Shown here: positions 42,215 to 52,400 of the stretch, piece by piece
Layout: every line of letters begins with the position of its first letter
How positions within the stretch are numbered: position 1 is the stretch's first letter
Origin: an uncultured Pseudomonadota bacterium
Lineage (GTDB): Bacteria; Pseudomonadota; Gammaproteobacteria; Steroidobacterales; Steroidobacteraceae
Length of the DNA: 64,000 nt
Assembly (NCBI GenBank): GCA_946479515.1
Contig: CAMLGF010000004.1
Coordinates: forward strand, 1-64,000
Direction of reading: 5' to 3'
The notes under the pieces: generated by a model
What the model saw: the letters and a program-made list of their open reading frames with translations, nothing else
What the model was told of the DNA's origin: nothing
The model's database searches: none
Position numbers and translations under genes: made by a program

Positions 42215-43174
42215 ATGGCGGCGACGCGCAGCCAGCTCGAACGGCCGCTGGCCTTCGCCACGGGTGCACTCGGCCTGGCGACGCTGCTGAGCTACGGTGG
42301 TCGCTGGATCTGGCTGGGCGACCTGCTGGTCAACTTTCGTACCCATCTCGGCCTGGCGCTGGTGCTGCTCCTGGCCGTGGCCCTGGTCGCGAGGCATGGA
42401 AAGCTGATCACGGCTCTCGCGCTGTTGCTGGCGGTGCAGTCCTGGCCGCTGCTCGGCATGGTCATCGGCCGCGGCGCGCCGCCGCCCGGGGAGGCGCGGC
42501 CGCTGCGGCTGGTCGAGTTCAACGTCCAGGTGGGCAACGCGGATATCGAGGGCGTGGCCCATTATCTAGATTCACTGTCGCCTGATGTGGTGGTGCTCGC
42601 GGAAGTGACAGCCGCGAGTGCCGGGCAGCTCGCCGCGCGACTGCCGCGGCTGCCGCATCACCAGCTGGCGCTGGATCAAGGCGTGCGCGGCGTGATGCTG
42701 CTCAGCCGCTGGCCGCTGCGCGAACCGCGACAGCTGCGGCAGGGCGGAGTGCTGTACGGTGCGAGCGTGGCGGTGGATCTGGGAGATCGGCGGCTGCGGG
42801 TGCATGGCGTGCATCTCGATTGGCCTGTCATGCCGGTTCCTTACGAGGCGCGCAATGCCCAGCTGGTCGCGCTCGGCGGCGAACTCGCGGCCTGTATCGG
42901 TGCCTGCGTGGTGGTGGGCGATTTCAATACCACGCCCTGGTCCAGCCATTTTCGCGACCTCGAGCGCAGCTCGGGATTTCACGATTGCGCCGCCGGCCGA
43001 GGCTGGGTGCCGAGCTGGCCGGCTACGCTGCCCGCACTGCTGCGTATCCGCATCGATCACTGCCTGGTGAACGATGCGGTGTGGGTGCGCGAGCTACGCG
43101 TGGGCGCGAGTGCCGGCTCGGATCATTTCGCCATGGTCAATGATCTGGCGATCGTTTCCTTCAGCGCCCCTTGA
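42215..43174 (+). CDS. endonuclease/exonuclease/phosphatase family membrane protein
   Basis: A 319-residue protein with two or three N-terminal membrane segments (residues about 14-85) and an EEP catalytic domain. EFNVQVGNADIEG near 103, VVVLAEVTA near 128 (metal Glu), VVVGDFNTTPWSS near 232 and AGSDHFAMV near 302 (catalytic Asp-His) are all present. The active site probably faces the periplasm. The substrate is unknown; a phosphodiester in lipid-linked glycan or phospholipid is as likely as nucleic acid. It ends the exopolysaccharide operon and overlaps the convergent glrR gene by 14 bp. Confidence 0.85.
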   Translation: MAATRSQLERPLAFATGALGLATLLSYGGRWIWLGDLLVNFRTHLGLALVLLLAVALVARHGKLITALALLLAVQSWPLLGMVIGRGAPPPGEARPLRLVEFNVQVGNADIEGVAHYLDSLSPDVVVLAEVTAASAGQLAARLPRLPHHQLALDQGVRGVMLLSRWPLREPRQLRQGGVLYGASVAVDLGDRRLRVHGVHLDWPVMPVPYEARNAQLVALGGELAACIGACVVVGDFNTTPWSSHFRDLERSSGFHDCAAGRGWVPSWPATLPALLRIRIDHCLVNDAVWVRELRVGASAGSDHFAMVNDLAIVSFSAP

Positions 43175-44531
43175 AGTCCTCGGGCGTGAGCTGATGGCGC
43201 GACAGCAGCTTGTAGAAATCGGTGCGGTTGCGCTTGGCCAGGCGCGCAGCCTGGCTGACGTTGCCGCCGGTGATCTGCAGGATCTGCGATAGATAGCTGC
43301 GCGTGAACTCGTCGCGCGCCTCGTCGAAGGAAGGCAGCTTGCTCTGCGTGCCGCCCAGCGACTGCTGCACCAGTTCCACCGGGATGATGGGCGTCTGGCT
43401 CAGCGCCACGTTCTGGCGCACCACGTTCGCCAGCTGGCGGATGTTGCCCGGCCAGTCCGCGGTGGCGAGCAGTTCCACGGCCTCGGGCGCGTAGATCTTG
43501 CGCACGCCGGACTCGTTGCTGATCTGCGCGAGGAAGTGGGAGACCAGCAGCGGAATGTCCTCGCGGCGGCGGTTCAGCGGCGGCATCTCGATGTGCACGA
43601 CATTGAGCCGGTAATAGAGGTCTTCGCGGAACTGGCCGCTCATCATGAGCTGCTGCAGATCGCGATGGGTTGCCGAGATCACCCGCACGTTGACCGGTAT
43701 GGCGTCCGTGGCACCGATGGGCCGGATGTTGTTCTCCTGCAGGACGCGCAGCAGCTTCACCTGCAGGCGCATCGGCATGTCGCCGATCTCGTCGAGCAGC
43801 AGCGTGCCGCCGTCGGCGGCCTGGAACAGGCCCTGGTGGTCGCGCACCGCGCCGGTGAAGGAACCCTTGATGTGCCCGAACAACTCGCTCTCGAGCAGGT
43901 TCTCGGCCATGGCCGAGCAGTTGATGGCCACGAAAGGCTTGGCGCGGCGGGGACTGGCGTTGTGGATGGCCTTGGCGAGTAATTCCTTGCCCGTCCCCGA
44001 TTCGCCCGTGATGAGCACGCGCGCGTCGGTGCCGGCCACCATGTGCGCCTGCGACAGCTTCTCCTCGACGAGCGAGCTGCGCGTGATGATCTCCGCGCGC
44101 CAGTCTTCATCCGAGTCCATGAAACCCGAGATGCGCAGGGCCTTCTGCACCTGGTCGAGCAGTTCCTGCTTGTCGACGGGCTTGGTGAGGAAACCGAAGG
44201 CGCCGAGCTGGGTGGCGTGCACGGCATCGGGAATCGTGCCGTGCGCCGTGAGGATGATGACCTTGAGGCCGGGGTAGCGGGACTGCAGTTCCTTCAGCAG
44301 GCCGATGCCATCCATCTGGTCCATGCGCAGGTCGGTGATGACCAACTCGGGCCGGAATCGGCTGGTGGCGGCCAGCGCGAGCGCCGCGCTCTCCACGGCC
44401 TCCACTTCGTAGTTCTCGGCGCGAAGGCGGATGGTCAGCAGGCGCAGCAGGCCCGGATCGTCGTCGACGACCAGGATGCGTGCCTTGCGCTTGGGGGTAT
44501 GGGGTGTGGCGAGTTGCATGGCGGCTAGCAT
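43161..44531 (-). CDS. glrR: sigma-54-dependent response regulator GlrR
   Basis: A 456-residue NtrC-type activator, closely similar to E. coli GlrR along its length (ILVVDDDPGLLRLL, ITDLRMDQMDG, HGTIPDAVHATQLG, LLSRHQLTPEDFK). The receiver has Asp22-24 and phospho-acceptor Asp67. Walker A GESGTGKE is at 176-183. The sigma-54 contact loop reads GSFTGA (223-228), a Ser in place of the first Ala. GAGG 6 nt before the ATG at 44531 supports that start over the ATG at 44519. It follows glrK and the qseG-like lipoprotein in the same order as in enterobacteria. Targets here are unknown. Confidence 0.94.
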   Translation of the reverse strand: MLAAMQLATPHTPKRKARILVVDDDPGLLRLLTIRLRAENYEVEAVESAALALAATSRFRPELVITDLRMDQMDGIGLLKELQSRYPGLKVIILTAHGTIPDAVHATQLGAFGFLTKPVDKQELLDQVQKALRISGFMDSDEDWRAEIITRSSLVEEKLSQAHMVAGTDARVLITGESGTGKELLAKAIHNASPRRAKPFVAINCSAMAENLLESELFGHIKGSFTGAVRDHQGLFQAADGGTLLLDEIGDMPMRLQVKLLRVLQENNIRPIGATDAIPVNVRVISATHRDLQQLMMSGQFREDLYYRLNVVHIEMPPLNRRREDIPLLVSHFLAQISNESGVRKIYAPEAVELLATADWPGNIRQLANVVRQNVALSQTPIIPVELVQQSLGGTQSKLPSFDEARDEFTRSYLSQILQITGGNVSQAARLAKRNRTDFYKLLSRHQLTPEDFKGR

Positions 44532-44540
44532 CGAAAACCT

Positions 44541-45194
44541 CTACGGTTTCCGTCCCTCCGGTGGCTGCGGCGTCGGACGTTTGTTGGCCGAGCCTTCGAT
44601 GTTGGCGATGGCATCGAGCTTGGCCTGCGCATCCGCGAGCGCCCGCTTGAGACGGTTGTTTTCCTCGCTCTCGGTAGTCAGGCGTCTGGTGAGCTGCGCG
44701 ATCCTTTCGTTCGTCGCCCGCTCGGCGCCCACCTGCAGCCGTCGCACATCCGCCTGGAGGGATTGCTGGCGTTCGACCTGCTGCAGCTGCAGGAACGCGA
44801 GAGCGCGCTCCGCAGGAAGCAGAGTCTCGGGGCTGGCGAGCACTTCACGCAAAAGTCGCTGCGCAACGACAGGGTCGGAACCGGCGTGGCCGGGCGTCGA
44901 CAGCACCATGGCATAACGCAGTACTTTGCTAGGCGCCGGGGTGGCATGGTAGTCGTTGGCCACGCTGGTGAGCACTTCGGCCTGCTCGGCCGGCGTGCCG
45001 CGCGCGACTTTCAGACAGGTATCCAGATAGTTGGCGATCAACGTGGCCTCGGTCGCGCTCCGGTCGATGGAGGGCTGGGCCTGCGAATCCCGGCTGCGCT
45101 GCAGCGGTATGGCGCCACAGGACGCCAGCAGCACGCCCCCCAGCGCGGCGAGCAGCGGGGCGGCGAGGGTGCGGATGACGGGCCTATGCCGCAT
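44541..45194 (-). CDS. qseG: QseG/YfhG-like outer-membrane lipoprotein
   Basis: A 217-residue lipoprotein with signal peptide and lipobox LASC (Cys26). The body is alpha-helical with a TPR-like stretch (RLLREVLASPETLLPAERALA) and a heptad coiled coil around residues 145-200. It lies between glrK and glrR as qseG/yfhG does in E. coli, where the lipoprotein modulates the sensor kinase. It overlaps the glrK end by 11 bp. Sequence similarity to QseG is weak by eye, so the assignment rests on context plus lipoprotein features. Confidence 0.78.
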   Translation of the reverse strand: MRHRPVIRTLAAPLLAALGGVLLASCGAIPLQRSRDSQAQPSIDRSATEATLIANYLDTCLKVARGTPAEQAEVLTSVANDYHATPAPSKVLRYAMVLSTPGHAGSDPVVAQRLLREVLASPETLLPAERALAFLQLQQVERQQSLQADVRRLQVGAERATNERIAQLTRRLTTESEENNRLKRALADAQAKLDAIANIEGSANKRPTPQPPEGRKP

Positions 45195-46662
45195 GGGCCT
45201 GTCCCTGGGGTTTGGTGACCGACAGCACCGGCATGCGGATGCGGAAATGCGCGCCCGGATACTCGCCGTCGACGATCTCGATGGTGCCGCCGTGCGCGTT
45301 CACGAACTCGAGCACTACCGACAGGCCGATGCCCGTGCCCTTGACCTGCACACCGGCCGGCGGACGGCCGGTGTAGAAGGCCTCGAACACGCGAGCGCGT
45401 TCTTCGGCGGGAATGCCGGAACCCATGTCCGCGACGTCGATCACGAGCTGTGTGTCCTGTTTGGCGGCATGTAGATAGACCGTGCCGCCCTTGGGCGAGT
45501 ACTTGATGGCATTCGAGAGCAGGTTTTCGATGATGAGGCGAACCTTGCCGCGGTCGGCCCGCAGCATCAAGTCGTCCACCTTCACCTCGAGGCGGACGCG
45601 CTGCGAGACTACCGTAAGCTGCTGGCTCTCGATGACCTGTTTGACGAGCGGCCGGAGCCGGAACTCGGAAAGGTCCAGTCCGACGCTCTCCTTCTGCCAG
45701 GCGCTGAACGACAGCAGGTTCTCGATGAGCCGGTGCAGCTTGATGCCATTGTCGCGAAGGATGGCGACCACTTCCCGTTGTGCGTTGTCCATGGGTCCGA
45801 CCGCGCCGTCCATGAGCAGTTCCGCCCCCTCGCGGATGTTGGCCAGCGGCGTCTTCAGTTCATGGGACATGTGGCGCAGGAACCGGTTGCGTTCCTGGGC
45901 GAGATCCAGCAGTCGCTGCCGCAGCCATTCGAGCTGCGCGCCCAGGCGTTCCAGGTCGCGCGGGCCGGCCACTTCGATGGGCCGCGAAAACGTGCCACGG
46001 CCGAGCTCGCTGATGGCCCGGTCGATGGCCCGCAACGGGCGGCCGATGGACAGCGTCAGCGCCAGGATGGCGATGAGCGTGAGCGGGGCGAGCAGGGCGG
46101 ACTGCCAGAACAACCGGCGCTGCGTGCTGGCGGTCTGCTGGTCGAGCTGCGCGAGCCGGGCGTCGATCTGGGTATTGCCCGAGGAAGAGATGGCATTGGC
46201 GAGATCGTTGAGCCGGTCGATCCGGGTCAGGATGGTCTGGAAGATGCTCTCGAAGTTCGGGCTCTTCGGCGGCGTGGTCTCGACCGCGCTGGAAATCTCG
46301 TTGTGGAGTGTCGCAAAGTCGTCCAGCAGCCTGCGGCTGGCTTCGTCGCCGGCCAGCAGTTCCACCATCTGCGAGCGGATCGCGGCCAGCCGCTGGTCCG
46401 TCTCGCGGTAGCCATCGAGCACCTTGGCTTCCTTCAACACCTGGTACAGGCGCACCGTGCGGCCCAGCGAGGCGATGTCGGCGATGAGGCTGCGCGACAG
46501 GCGCGCGCTCTGCACACCCTCGCGCACCAGATCCTGGCTGGTCTGCGACAGGCGGTTGATCTGAATCGCCGCATCCACCACGGCGACCAGCAGCGGGCCG
46601 GCGATCAGCGCGAGGCCCAGCAGCATGAGCCCGCTCAGCGATTTCGGTCGCGGCCAGCGCAT
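45184..46662 (-). CDS. glrK: sensor histidine kinase GlrK (QseE-like)
   Basis: A 492-residue inner-membrane kinase. Membrane segments lie at about 11-33 and 186-206, enclosing an alpha-helical periplasmic sensor of about 150 residues. A HAMP linker (GRPLRAIDRAISELGRGTF) and the HisKA box RHMSHELKTPLANIREGAE with phospho-His267 follow. The ATPase domain has NLLSNAIKYSPKGG, DMGSGIP and GTGIGLSVV. It starts 12 bp after galE, which suggests co-transcription from upstream of galE. It should phosphorylate GlrR in response to envelope state. Confidence 0.93.
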   Translation of the reverse strand: MRWPRPKSLSGLMLLGLALIAGPLLVAVVDAAIQINRLSQTSQDLVREGVQSARLSRSLIADIASLGRTVRLYQVLKEAKVLDGYRETDQRLAAIRSQMVELLAGDEASRRLLDDFATLHNEISSAVETTPPKSPNFESIFQTILTRIDRLNDLANAISSSGNTQIDARLAQLDQQTASTQRRLFWQSALLAPLTLIAILALTLSIGRPLRAIDRAISELGRGTFSRPIEVAGPRDLERLGAQLEWLRQRLLDLAQERNRFLRHMSHELKTPLANIREGAELLMDGAVGPMDNAQREVVAILRDNGIKLHRLIENLLSFSAWQKESVGLDLSEFRLRPLVKQVIESQQLTVVSQRVRLEVKVDDLMLRADRGKVRLIIENLLSNAIKYSPKGGTVYLHAAKQDTQLVIDVADMGSGIPAEERARVFEAFYTGRPPAGVQVKGTGIGLSVVLEFVNAHGGTIEIVDGEYPGAHFRIRMPVLSVTKPQGQAHAA

Positions 46663-46674
46663 CCCGTGCGGGTC

Positions 46675-47682
46675 CTAGCTACCCGGCTGCCAGGGATCGG
46701 CCAGTAGCCGCTGCTCCCAGTCGAGCGACGTGCGCACGATGGTCTCGAGCCGATCGTGGCGCGGGGTCCATTTCAGCAGCTCGCGCACGCGGTCGGCCCG
46801 GGCGATCAGGCTCGGCGGGTCGCCCGCGCGTCGCGGTTCCTCGCGTATCGTCAGCTCGCGGCCGGAGAGCTTCGCGACGCTGTCGAGCACTTCACGCACG
46901 CTGTAACCGTGGCCGTAACCCACGTTGGCCGTCAGTGACGGCTGGCCGGCCCGCAGGTAGTCGAGCGCATTGAGATGCGCGGTCGCCAGATCGGCGACGT
47001 GGATGAAATCGCGCACGCCGGTGCCGTCGGGGGTCGGGAAGTCGGTGCCGAACACCGACACGTGCGGGCGCTTGCCCACCGCGTGTTCGGCCGCCACCTT
47101 GATGAGCAGCGTGGCTTTCCGGGTGGACTGGCCGATGCGGCCCTCGGGATCCGAGCCCGCCACGTTGAAATAGCGCAGCACCACGTGGCGCAGCGGGCTG
47201 GCCGCGCTGAGATCGCGCAGCATCCATTCCGACATCAGCTTGGACGTGCCGTAGGGGTTGATGGGCGCGAGGGGGCTGTCCTCGGCGGCAATGCCACTGG
47301 CCGGCATGCCATAGACGGCCGCGGTGGACGAGAAGACGAAGTGTCTGACGCCGGCGCGCGCGGCGCAGTCGAGCAGGGAGCGCGTGGCGCAGGTGTTGTT
47401 GCCGTAGTACTTCAGCGGTTCCGCCACCGACTCCGGGACGATGACTGCCGCGGCGAAGTGGATGATGGTGTCGACGTGATGTTCGGCGAGCAACCGGTCG
47501 ACCAGGGCACGATCGCCCACGTCGCCCACCACCAGCGGCACGTCGCGCACGGCGCGACGAAAGCCGGTGGATAGATTGTCAAGTACGACGACGCGCTCTC
47601 CGCGAGCCGCCAGCTGCAGAACCGTGTGGCTGCCGATGTAGCCGGCGCCGCCGGTGACCAGAATCGTCGAAGTTCCTGTCAT
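46675..47682 (-). CDS. galE: UDP-glucose 4-epimerase
   Basis: A 335-residue NAD-dependent epimerase that interconverts UDP-glucose and UDP-galactose. ILVTGGAGYIGSHTVLQLA at residues 7-25 binds NAD. FSSTAAVYGMP near 118, the catalytic YGTSK near 145 and YFNVAGSDPEGRIGQ near 170 are GalE-specific. It supplies UDP-Gal for the surface glycans encoded nearby. It is the first gene of the galE-glrK-qseG-glrR run and divergent from srkA. Confidence 0.95.
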   Translation of the reverse strand: MTGTSTILVTGGAGYIGSHTVLQLAARGERVVVLDNLSTGFRRAVRDVPLVVGDVGDRALVDRLLAEHHVDTIIHFAAAVIVPESVAEPLKYYGNNTCATRSLLDCAARAGVRHFVFSSTAAVYGMPASGIAAEDSPLAPINPYGTSKLMSEWMLRDLSAASPLRHVVLRYFNVAGSDPEGRIGQSTRKATLLIKVAAEHAVGKRPHVSVFGTDFPTPDGTGVRDFIHVADLATAHLNALDYLRAGQPSLTANVGYGHGYSVREVLDSVAKLSGRELTIREEPRRAGDPPSLIARADRVRELLKWTPRHDRLETIVRTSLDWEQRLLADPWQPGS

Positions 47683-47745
47683 GCTCTTTTTCTGCGGGTT
47701 CCGGTATTAGGACGCAGGATTTTACATTAATGTTCCAGGGTGGCT

Positions 47746-48735
47746 GTGACGCATTCTGCACCCGCGCCTTTCGACGCACTCGATCCGGACGCGGTATTCG
47801 CGGCCGCGGAGAGCATCGGTCTCGATCCCTCCGGCAGGCTGTTCGCGCTCAACAGCTATGAGAATCGCGTCTATCAATTGGGCGACGAACAGGGCGGCCT
47901 CTGGGTACTGAAGTTCTATCGTCCAGAACGCTGGAGCGATGCCGCCATCGACGAGGAGCATGCGTTCACCTTCGATCTGGCGGAAGCCGATCTGCCGGTG
48001 GCCGCACCGCTGCAGCGCGACGGCCGAAGTTTGTTTGTTCATCGGGGACAGCGCTTCGCTGCGTTTCCGTACCTCGCGGGCCGTGCACCGGAGCTCGATG
48101 ACCCTGCCACCCTCGCGCTGCTGGGCCGCACGCTGGCTCGCATCCATGCGGTCGGCGCGCGCCAGAGCTTCGCGCACCGCCCCGTCCTGAGCGTCGCGCG
48201 TCTCGGTGATGGCGCGCGCACCCAGGTGTTGGCCAGCGGTTTTGTACCCGAGGCGCTGCGGGGGCAATATGCGCGCGTCAGCGAACAGGTCATCGGACGA
48301 GTCCGACAGAACGTCGACAACTTCGGTCCGCTGCCGAGGCTGCGCATCCACGGCGATTGCCATGCCGGGAACATCCTTTGGCGCGACAACGGGCCCTTGT
48401 TCGTGGATCTCGACGACTGCATGTCCGGTCCGCGCATCCAGGACCTGTGGATGTTCCTCGCCGGGGATGCGGCCAGCCAGCAGGCATCCTGGGCGGCGCT
48501 CATGGAAGGCTACGAGGTGTTCGGCGAATTCGACTTCGCCGAGCTCACGCTGGTCGAATCGTTGCGCTCGCTGCGCATTCTGCAGCACGCGGCATGGATC
48601 GCGAACCGGTGGTCCGATCCGGCGTTTCCGCGCGCATTTCCGTGGTTCGGCGAGGCGCGCTTCTGGGAGCGGCACATCTGCGACCTGTTCGAACAGCTCG
48701 CTGCCATGGACGACCCGCCCATTCTGTCGCGATGA
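47746..48735 (+). CDS. srkA: serine/threonine protein kinase of the RdoA/SrkA (YihE) family
   Basis: About 329 residues with an APH/choline-kinase-like fold. ALNSYENRVYQLGDEQGG near residue 33 is the YihE nucleotide-binding region, VLKFYRPERWSDAAIDEEH holds the ATP-binding Lys, and IHGDCHAGNILW near 202 and FVDLDDCMSG near 222 are the catalytic and metal motifs. SrkA counters stress-induced death in E. coli. Start choice: AGGG at 47737-47740 lies 5 nt before GTG 47746 but touches GTG 47740, so 47746 is preferred. The ATG at 47730 is out of frame. Confidence 0.92.
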   Translation: MTHSAPAPFDALDPDAVFAAAESIGLDPSGRLFALNSYENRVYQLGDEQGGLWVLKFYRPERWSDAAIDEEHAFTFDLAEADLPVAAPLQRDGRSLFVHRGQRFAAFPYLAGRAPELDDPATLALLGRTLARIHAVGARQSFAHRPVLSVARLGDGARTQVLASGFVPEALRGQYARVSEQVIGRVRQNVDNFGPLPRLRIHGDCHAGNILWRDNGPLFVDLDDCMSGPRIQDLWMFLAGDAASQQASWAALMEGYEVFGEFDFAELTLVESLRSLRILQHAAWIANRWSDPAFPRAFPWFGEARFWERHICDLFEQLAAMDDPPILSR

Positions 48736-48824
48736 ACTGTCGCGATGAACCGCAAGTCCGGACCCAACCCCCGGCAATCGTCCGGAAGTGCGGGCCTGTT
48801 AGTATTGACCCCGGAGGTCGCTCG

Positions 48825-49379
48825 ATGTCGCCGTCTTTCCGTGTCGTGATGATTGCCGTCTTCGCGGCCGTGTTCTTGCCGGCGTGTGACGAGGCGCCGC
48901 CACCCGCCAAGCCGTCGGCCGGCGCAGCCGGCCCGGCCAAGCCTGCCAGCCCAAGCGCGCAAGTGCCGGCCAACATGGTCGCCGCGGTTTCGGCCAGCAA
49001 GACGTCGTCGCTGATCGGCATGCACTTTGCGCTGGAGTCCGCGCCAGCCGTGGGCAAGCCCCTGGCCGTGAACCTGGCCATCGTGCCGCATCAGGATTTC
49101 GCGGCGCTGCGGGTGCTGTTCGAGACCCCGGAGTCGGTGATCCTGGCGACCGGCGAGCGTTTCGAAGCCCCGGCTGACATCAAGGCCGAATCGCTGTTTT
49201 CGCACAAGGTCGTGGTGCAGCCCACGCAGGAGGGCGTGTACCTCATCACCGCGGCGGTGGAAACCGAAAGCGGTGAGGGAACGGTGACGCGGCTGTACTC
49301 CATTCCCGTCATCGTTTACGGCGCCACGGGCGACCGTGCGCCCGACACGGCGCCGGCAACGACGCCCCCCGCAAGCTAA
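48825..49379 (+). CDS. predicted lipoprotein of unknown function
   Basis: A 184-residue protein. Residues 1-21 form a signal with a lipobox-like LPAC (Cys21; Pro at -2 is unusual). A Pro/Ala-rich linker (about 24-50) and a beta-rich domain of about 120 residues follow (GMHFALESAPAVGKPLAVNL, then EGVYLITAAVETESGEG), reminiscent of small Ig-like periplasmic domains. GGAGG lies 7 nt before the ATG. It stands alone between srkA and the large GGDEF/EAL gene; no function is recognised. Confidence 0.75.
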   Translation: MSPSFRVVMIAVFAAVFLPACDEAPPPAKPSAGAAGPAKPASPSAQVPANMVAAVSASKTSSLIGMHFALESAPAVGKPLAVNLAIVPHQDFAALRVLFETPESVILATGERFEAPADIKAESLFSHKVVVQPTQEGVYLITAAVETESGEGTVTRLYSIPVIVYGATGDRAPDTAPATTPPAS

Positions 49380-49450
49380 AACGCGAGCCGCATCACGGGG
49401 CAGGCTATACCCCGGACATATCATGCAATTTGGTCCGCGGTTGCGTGGTT

Positions 49451-52400
49451 ATGTCAAAACCAGCCGAAGGTAGTCCTGACGAGGAGTCTCCTGAAACCAC
49501 CGGCGCGGCCGGGGGCGGGCTGCTCTCGCCCGGACGAGTGGGCCTTACCGACCTGAGCATGCGGCGGCTTCATCCGCTGCTCCAGAACCAATTGCGGGAA
49601 TTGCGCGCGCGGGTCACCGGCGGCCGCGTGAGCGCGCATGAATTGCTCGAGATGCTCAGTCGCTACTACGACACGATGGACGACGAGCGGCGTGCCATGG
49701 TGCGCTCCCTGCAGCTCATGTCTGACGAGGCGCGTTCGCTGGGCGTGGAAATCGCGGAGCAGGGTGCCGCACAGCTGCAGGTGATCCTCGATCACATCAA
49801 GGACGTGGTGATCACCGCCAACGCCGAGGGCGTCATCGACCGGGCCAATCCCATGACCGAGCGGGTGTTCGGCTACCCGGCTGGAGAGTTGTTAGGCCTG
49901 CGCCTGGACGTGCTGGTGCCGGCCCTCGCCGAGGGCGTTTCGATCGCAGACGGGCTCGGCAAGCTGGCCAGTTCCAGCGACACCTTCCGCGGCATGCGCC
50001 ACACACCGGAAGTCATGGCGCGGCGCGCCGACGGCACGCTGTTTCCGGCCGAGGTCGCGGTGAGTCGCGCGCGCCACGGGCGTGCCGAAGTGTTCGTGCT
50101 CTGCCTGCGCGACATCTCCGAGCGTCACGCCACCGAAGAGGCGCTGCGCGACAGCGAGGCGCGCTACCGCTCGCTGGTGGACAATGCGCCCGAGGCCATC
50201 ACCGTCATCGATCCCGACAGCAGGCGTTTCGTCGAGGCCAACGAGCCGGCGTTGCGCCTCTTCAAGATGAGCCGGGAACAGCTGCTGGCCGCGAATCTCG
50301 ACGCCGTGAGCGCCGGGATGCAACCCGACGGGCGGCCTTCGAATGTACCGCGCCAGTACCTGAGGCTCGCCGCTGCCGGCGACTCGCAGGTGTTCGAGTG
50401 GCTGCATCGCGACGCCACCGGCCGCGACATCCCCTGCGAGGTGCGACTGGTGCGCATGCCCGGCAAGGGCAAGCCGCTGGTGCGCGCCAGCATCACCGAC
50501 ATCTCCGAGCGCAAACGCTCCGAGATCATCATCGAGAACGAGCGGGCCTTCTTCGCATTGCTCGCCTCCAATGCCGGTCTGCCGGCGGTGCTCGACGTGA
50601 TCTCCGCGCTGGTACAGGCCGTCTACCCGCGCTGTCGTTGCACGATCTCCGTGCTGTCGCCGGATGGCAGCTGTTTCGCGCTGACCATTGCCCGGCACCT
50701 GCCGCCGCTGCTGGCGGCGGTGCTCGAGCGAACCCCCATCGAGCCGCGCCGGGGCTCGTGCGCCGCCGCCGTGTATTCCGCGTGCGACGTGTTCGTGCCC
50801 GACGTGGCCAATGACGCCCACTGGGCCGACCGGCGGCAGGTGGTGCTCGATTCCGGCTTCCGCGCCGTCTGGTCGATGCCCATCAAGGGCGCGAGCGGCA
50901 AGCTGCTCGGTTCGGTCGCCATCTACCGGCCGGAACCCGGGCTGCCGGATTCGCGCGAGCAGGTATTGCAGTCGCATGCCACGCGGCTGGCGGCCCTGGC
51001 CATCGAACGCAGCATCGCCGAGGAGGCCCTGCGGACCAGCGAGGCGAAGTTCCGCGGCCTGTTCGAGGGTGTGATCGAGGGCGTGTACCAGAGCACCCGC
51101 GACGGGCGGCTGGTGTCCGTCAACAGCGCCTTCGTCAAGATGCTGGGCTACAGCTCGGCCGAGGAAATGTACGCGCTGCCGAGCTCGGTGATGCTGTACT
51201 GGAGCCCGCAGGATCGCGCCGAGTTCGTGCGCAAGGTCGATGAGGCCGGCGAAGTGCGCTCCATGGAAGTGGTCCTGCGCCGCCGGGATGGCTCGCAGGT
51301 GGTGGCGCTCGAGAATTCACGCGGCGTGCGCGACGGCAGCGGCCGCATCGTCGGCTACGAAGGCACGGTTGCCGACATCACCGAGCGCAAGCGTGCCGAG
51401 CAGGCCATGTTCGCCGAGAAGGACCGCGCGCAGGTCACGCTGCAGTCCATCGGCGACGCGGTGATCACCACCGACGCCAGCGCGCGCATCGACTATCTCA
51501 ATCCGGTCGCCGAAAGGCTGACCGGCTGGGCGCTCGATGAAGCCCGGGGCCGGCCCATCGGCGAGGTGCTGCAGATCATCGACGAGGCCACGCGCAAGCC
51601 CGTGGCCTATGTGCTCGACCGCGTGCTGCAGGCCGGTGAGACGACGGTGCCCTCGGATCGCAACGTGCTGGTCAATCGCCGCGGCGAGGAGCTGGCCATC
51701 CAGGAAACCGCCTCGCCGATCCGCAACCGCGAAGGCGCTGCCATTGGCGCGGTCATCGTATTCGGCGACGTGACCAAGGAGCGGCGTCTGAAGCGCGCGC
51801 TCTCGTATCAAGCCAGCCACGATGCGCTCACCGGTCTCATCAATCGCCGGGAGTTCGACTCTCGCCTGGAAGCGGCGGTCACGGCCGCGCAGCGTGGCGA
51901 ATGCGAGTTCGTGCTGCTGTACGTGGACCTCGACCAGTTCAAGGTGGTCAACGACACCTGCGGCCACAGTGCCGGTGACCGGCTGCTGCGCGACATCACC
52001 AGCCTGTTGCAGACGCGGGTGCGCGCGTCGGACACGATTGCGCGCCTGGGCGGCGACGAATTCGGCATCCTGCTGGAGCGCTGCTCCCTGGAACAGGCCG
52101 AGCGCGTGGCGGACAGCATCCGCCAGGCCATCCACGGGTACCGGTTTCTCTGGGGCGCCAACTCCCTGTCGGTGGGGGCCAGCATTGGCGTGGTGCGCAT
52201 CGTGCGCGAGACCACCAGTGCCGCCGCGGTGCTGTCGGCCGCCGACATCGCCTGCTACGCGGCCAAGGATGGCGGCCGCAACCGCGTCCAGGTCTATGAG
52301 CGCGACCACGGCACCAACCGGCATCGCGAAATGCAATGGGTGGGGCGCATCGCCCGGGCGGTCGAGGACGCCCGCCTTGAGCTGTACGCGCAGCGCATCG

